Source: GCA-003244245 sp046262495 | Lineage (GTDB): Bacteria > Actinomycetota > Actinomycetes > Mycobacteriales > Pseudonocardiaceae | Assembly: GCA_046262495.1 (NCBI GenBank) | Contig: JBHEMR010000077.1 | Location: 1-7,941, forward strand | Length of the DNA: 7,941 nucleotides | Reading direction: 5' to 3' | Shown: piece after piece, positions 6,541 to 7,941 of the stretch | Numbering within the stretch: position 1 is the first letter of the stretch | Layout: each line of letters begins with the position of its first letter | Notes under the pieces: generated by a model | The model's input: the letters and a program-made list of their open reading frames with translations, nothing else | What the model was told of the DNA's origin: nothing | The model's database searches: none | Program-made: the position numbers and the translations under genes

Positions 6541-6558
6541 GGTCGCTCTAGTGCGACC
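6541..6558 (-). terminator. Candidate transcription terminator hairpin after the 122-residue gene
   Basis: Perfect 6-bp stem GGTCGC/GCGACC with a six-base loop, starting 2 bases after the stop codon (6562-6560) of the - strand membrane-protein gene. Actinobacterial terminators often lack a U-tract, and none is seen here. Confidence 0.45.
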
Positions 6559-6559
6559 G

Positions 6560-6928
6560 TCAGTACAAGTAGATGTCCACAAGCAGTGCGCTGATGCCAC
6601 CCAGTGCAGAGAGCACGCCGACACGGCGCCCCGTATCCGCGCGAAGTGCCCCAAGCCCGAGTACCGAGGCGAGGGCGGCGACCGCGAACACCCCGGATCC
6701 GGTGTCTTGCCAGCTGATCGGGAACACAGGAATCGGCGCGTCGGTAAAGAACTGGTCGGCCCTGGTGGCGCGCAGGATGGCGTTCCACGCCACTGGTCCC
6801 ACTGCGGTGGCGAGCGCAACGGACACCAGTACAGCTGGACGACGCTCGCAAGCCAGCGCCAGGATGAGCATTGCAGCAAGCACGGCAGACAGTGCCGCAC
6901 CGTAAACGATCACACTCCAGGGCAACAC
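6560..6928 (-). CDS. Small integral membrane protein of unknown function (122 aa)
   Basis: I do not recognise the family. The 122-residue product has four hydrophobic segments (about 5-27, 32-52, 80-95 and 103-117). A loop at 53-79 is rich in Phe, Pro and aromatic residues (DQFFTDAPIPVFPISWQDTG); an Arg-rich loop RADTGRR lies at 96-102 and the end is short and polar (DIYLY). By the positive-inside rule both charged loops would be cytoplasmic, so the topology of the aromatic loop is unclear. The start GTG 6928-6926 is preceded by a weak AAGGGCGG about 9-10 bases upstream. A candidate promoter lies at 6974-7001 and a hairpin follows the stop. The uninterrupted frame, codon use like the GC-rich core genes, and the fit of promoter and hairpin argue it is real and intact, unlike its DUF389 neighbour 230 bases downstream on the same strand. 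Confidence 0.7.
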   Translation of the reverse strand: MLPWSVIVYGAALSAVLAAMLILALACERRPAVLVSVALATAVGPVAWNAILRATRADQFFTDAPIPVFPISWQDTGSGVFAVAALASVLGLGALRADTGRRVGVLSALGGISALLVDIYLY

Positions 6929-6973
6929 GATCGCAGGCCGCCCTTCTTGCTTGATCCGCTATAGAACTCTGAT

Positions 6974-7001
6974 GATCTACCACCTCCGCAACAGGGGTCA
7001 A
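6974..7001 (-). promoter_or_regulatory. Candidate promoter of the 122-residue membrane protein gene
   Basis: On the - strand TTGACC (7001-6996) and TAGATC (6979-6974) are separated by 16 bases, placing transcription start near 6967, about 40 bases before the GTG start. The -35 is good and the -10 imperfect. A 9-bp inverted repeat, ACCACCTCC (6979-6987) and GGAGGTGGT (7019-7027), overlaps the spacer, and CTCCATGGAG (7013-7022) is a perfect palindrome; either could bind a regulator. Confidence 0.35.
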
Positions 7002-7159
7002 CGGGCCGGCAGCTCCATGGAGGTGGTCACTGAGCGGCAGGCGTCGTGTAGCAGTCCTGTAGCAACGGGCCGGCACGCACGCAGACCAACCCAGATCACC
7101 TGCACGGGTCTTCCGAGGTCGGCTGCACCGGCACACCGCAACACACGGTCGGCCCAGGA

Positions 7160-7204
7160 CTTACAAGCGAGAGGTCACAGGTTCGACCCCAGCTGCGCCC
7201 ACCA
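7160..7204 (+). pseudogene. Orphan 3' half of a tRNA-Val(UAC)-like gene, anticodon loop to CCA
   Basis: Anticodon loop CTTACAA (7160-7166, anticodon TAC at 7162-7164), stem strand GCGAG (7167-7171), variable AGGTC (7172-7176), T arm 7177-7193 with loop TTCGACC, acceptor strand TGCGCCC (7194-7200), discriminator A and CCA at 7202-7204. Spacing is exact for a tRNA. The loop and the GCGCCC-ACCA end resemble actinobacterial tRNA-Val(UAC) from memory. The T stem keeps only 3 of 5 pairs, and the bases before 7160 neither pair with the anticodon stem nor form a D arm. It is not functional; it is best read as an attachment-site scar where an element recombined at the anticodon loop of a valine tRNA gene. 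Confidence 0.65.
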
Positions 7205-7239
7205 GCGCAGCCCTTTGAGCCCGCGCATCGACCGCAGCC

Positions 7240-7640
7240 GAGACTTCACCTCTTTGGCTTAGCGACGGGGTGTAGAACAGCCACATACGCGCTTATTTAT
7301 CTTCTTGCTTGGCAGCCCTGCCAAGAAGCCTTGCGGACTTTGGTCCAGCCACCCGATTCCTATCCAAGAAATCTCGCTTTTCGGCGCACAATTATATTTA
7401 CCGCTTGGGCCGGTGTCCGCTTTGCTGGCAATCCTTGCCATCGCTGGGTTTTGGCCTTCGCTACAACCGAAGATCATACGGTGACGCATTCTATAATTCG
7501 ATCGTGCGCCGTCCCGCCGAGCAGTTAGTAATCCTGAACTCCTATACCTATATGTCTCGGATAACGAGATCGATAATGCAGACTTAGTTAGCCTACAGGA
7601 ATAGCGACGTACAGCGCGTGCCTGCTCAGTCCTGGGTAGA
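7240..7640. other. AT-richer stretch without a convincing gene
   Basis: GC is about 45-55% by line, clearly below the operon at the left, which suggests foreign DNA. It includes a perfect 8-base inverted repeat (CTTGGCAG 7308-7315, CTGCCAAG 7318-7325) not followed by T's on either strand, so not a terminator. The + strand frame 7263-7484 lacks a good start but encodes a hydrophobic run (PLGPVSALLAILAIAGFWP) before a TGA. It could be a gene tail or chance. The other open frames here (7309-7587 +, 7259-7489 -) show no motifs. Confidence 0.45.
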
Positions 7641-7689
7641 AACCGGAAGCGGCGTTTACACCGAAGAGGTCAGGTAGGGCTCGTTTCAC

Positions 7690-7814
7690 GATCGACACCC
7701 CATTTTATCCCCATGGTGGCCTACGAACCGACCGGGAATGCCGGTACTGGTGGGTGTTCGGTCTTGTGAACGCTGCAGCTAGCGGGTGGTGCTGCGCAAT
7801 ATCCGGAACCAGCC
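7690..7814 (+). repeat. Imperfect direct repeat, copy B (upstream of the last gene)
   Basis: Partner of 4976-5100, offset 2714-2715 bases, same orientation. TTTATCCCCA is at 7704-7713 and the AACGCTGC to TATCC block at 7769-7804. It ends 21 bases before the ATG at 7836, so it probably contains that gene's promoter region. The identical TTATCCCCA core resembles a DnaA box with one mismatch, but it occurs singly. Confidence 0.7.
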
Positions 7815-7835
7815 GGCCTGAACTAGGCTGACGCG

Positions 7836-7941
7836 ATGGCCGACGAGGCAGAGTGGTGGATTGACCCTGACAGCGGGAAGCTCATATACCCTGCGGACCA
7901 GTACTACACAGCCAGGGAGTTCGTCAGCCAAATCCGGCCGC
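7836..7941 (+). CDS. Start of an unrecognised protein, cut by the window edge
   Basis: ATG 7836 opens a frame that runs to the end of the window (35 residues). It begins MADEAEWWIDPDSGKLIYP and continues with ADQYYTAREFVSQIRP, an acidic, aromatic-rich N-terminus without a signal peptide or membrane segment. I do not recognise the family. A weak AGG (7825-7827) lies 8 bases upstream. The GC-rich third positions, the protein-like composition and the repeat/promoter block before it support a real gene. Its position after repeat B, while copy A has no gene, is the main clue to its history. Confidence 0.55.
   Translation, partial: MADEAEWWIDPDSGKLIYPADQYYTAREFVSQIRP

Noticed and set aside
6079..7136. 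Several + and - open frames overlapping the DUF389 and 122-residue genes
   Set aside because: They are out-of-frame shadows rich in Arg, Pro and Ser without motifs; the membrane-protein frames explain the region better.
7308..7325. Hairpin considered as a terminator
   Set aside because: No T-rich tract follows the stem on either strand and no gene ends next to it.
7309..7587. Open frame of 92 residues on the + strand
   Set aside because: No recognisable domain, weak start, inside the AT-rich non-coding stretch.
1..7941. CRISPR array, toxin-antitoxin pair or phage-defence cassette
   Set aside because: No regularly spaced repeats and no recognisable nuclease, toxin or defence domains were found in any frame that looks coding.

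Overview
This window looks like actinobacterial chromosome. The left half is GC-rich and carries a conserved Actinobacteria-type block: a CobC-like PLP enzyme, a NIF3 remnant, a C4 zinc-ribbon coiled-coil protein, and an RNase HI/phosphatase fusion. It is followed by a TSUP permease and the RNase P RNA gene (rnpB). The wording of the protein motifs recalls Pseudonocardiales relatives (Amycolatopsis/Saccharomonospora type) more than Mycobacterium. That placement is from memory and no database was searched.

Region 1 (1-3145, + strand) is a tightly packed operon. cobC ends at 1047. Where a full-length NIF3 (YbgI/DUF34 family) gene of about 1 kb would be expected, only a C-terminal scar of about 58 codons remains, with an internal TGA. 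The scar still overlaps the GTG start of the zinc-ribbon gene (1290-2066) by four bases. The zinc-ribbon gene in turn overlaps the GTG start of the RNase HI/phosphatase gene (2063-3145) by four bases, so the operon appears translationally coupled. Region 2 (3138-4343) holds a TSUP (TauE/SafE-like) permease on the - strand, convergent with the operon by an 8-base overlap. Its 5' end faces rnpB (about 3934-4343, + strand), whose promoter must lie in the short gap between them.

Region 3 (4344-7835) is gene-poor, lower in GC and full of wreckage. The 3' end of a tyrosine-recombinase gene, frameshifted, stops 30 bases from the 3' end of rnpB. Two orphan tRNA 3' halves, one Asn-like and one Val(UAC)-like, each run from the anticodon arm to CCA and have no recognisable 5' half. 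A decayed direct repeat of about 125 bp occurs twice, 2.7 kb apart (4976-5100 and 7690-7814), and the first copy abuts the Asn-like tRNA half. A DUF389 membrane-protein gene has an excellent ribosome binding site but several frameshifts. An intact 122-residue membrane protein of unknown function has a plausible promoter and terminator. An AT-richer stretch (about 7240-7640) contains nothing convincing. Region 4 (7836-7941) is the start of an unrecognised gene cut by the window edge.

The left part reads as housekeeping sequence (cofactor enzyme, RNA processing, RNase P). The right part reads as the eroded landing zone of one or more integrative elements next to rnpB. Three genes in under 8 kb are broken. 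This suggests real gene decay, but sequencing or assembly errors should be excluded for the single-base shifts.
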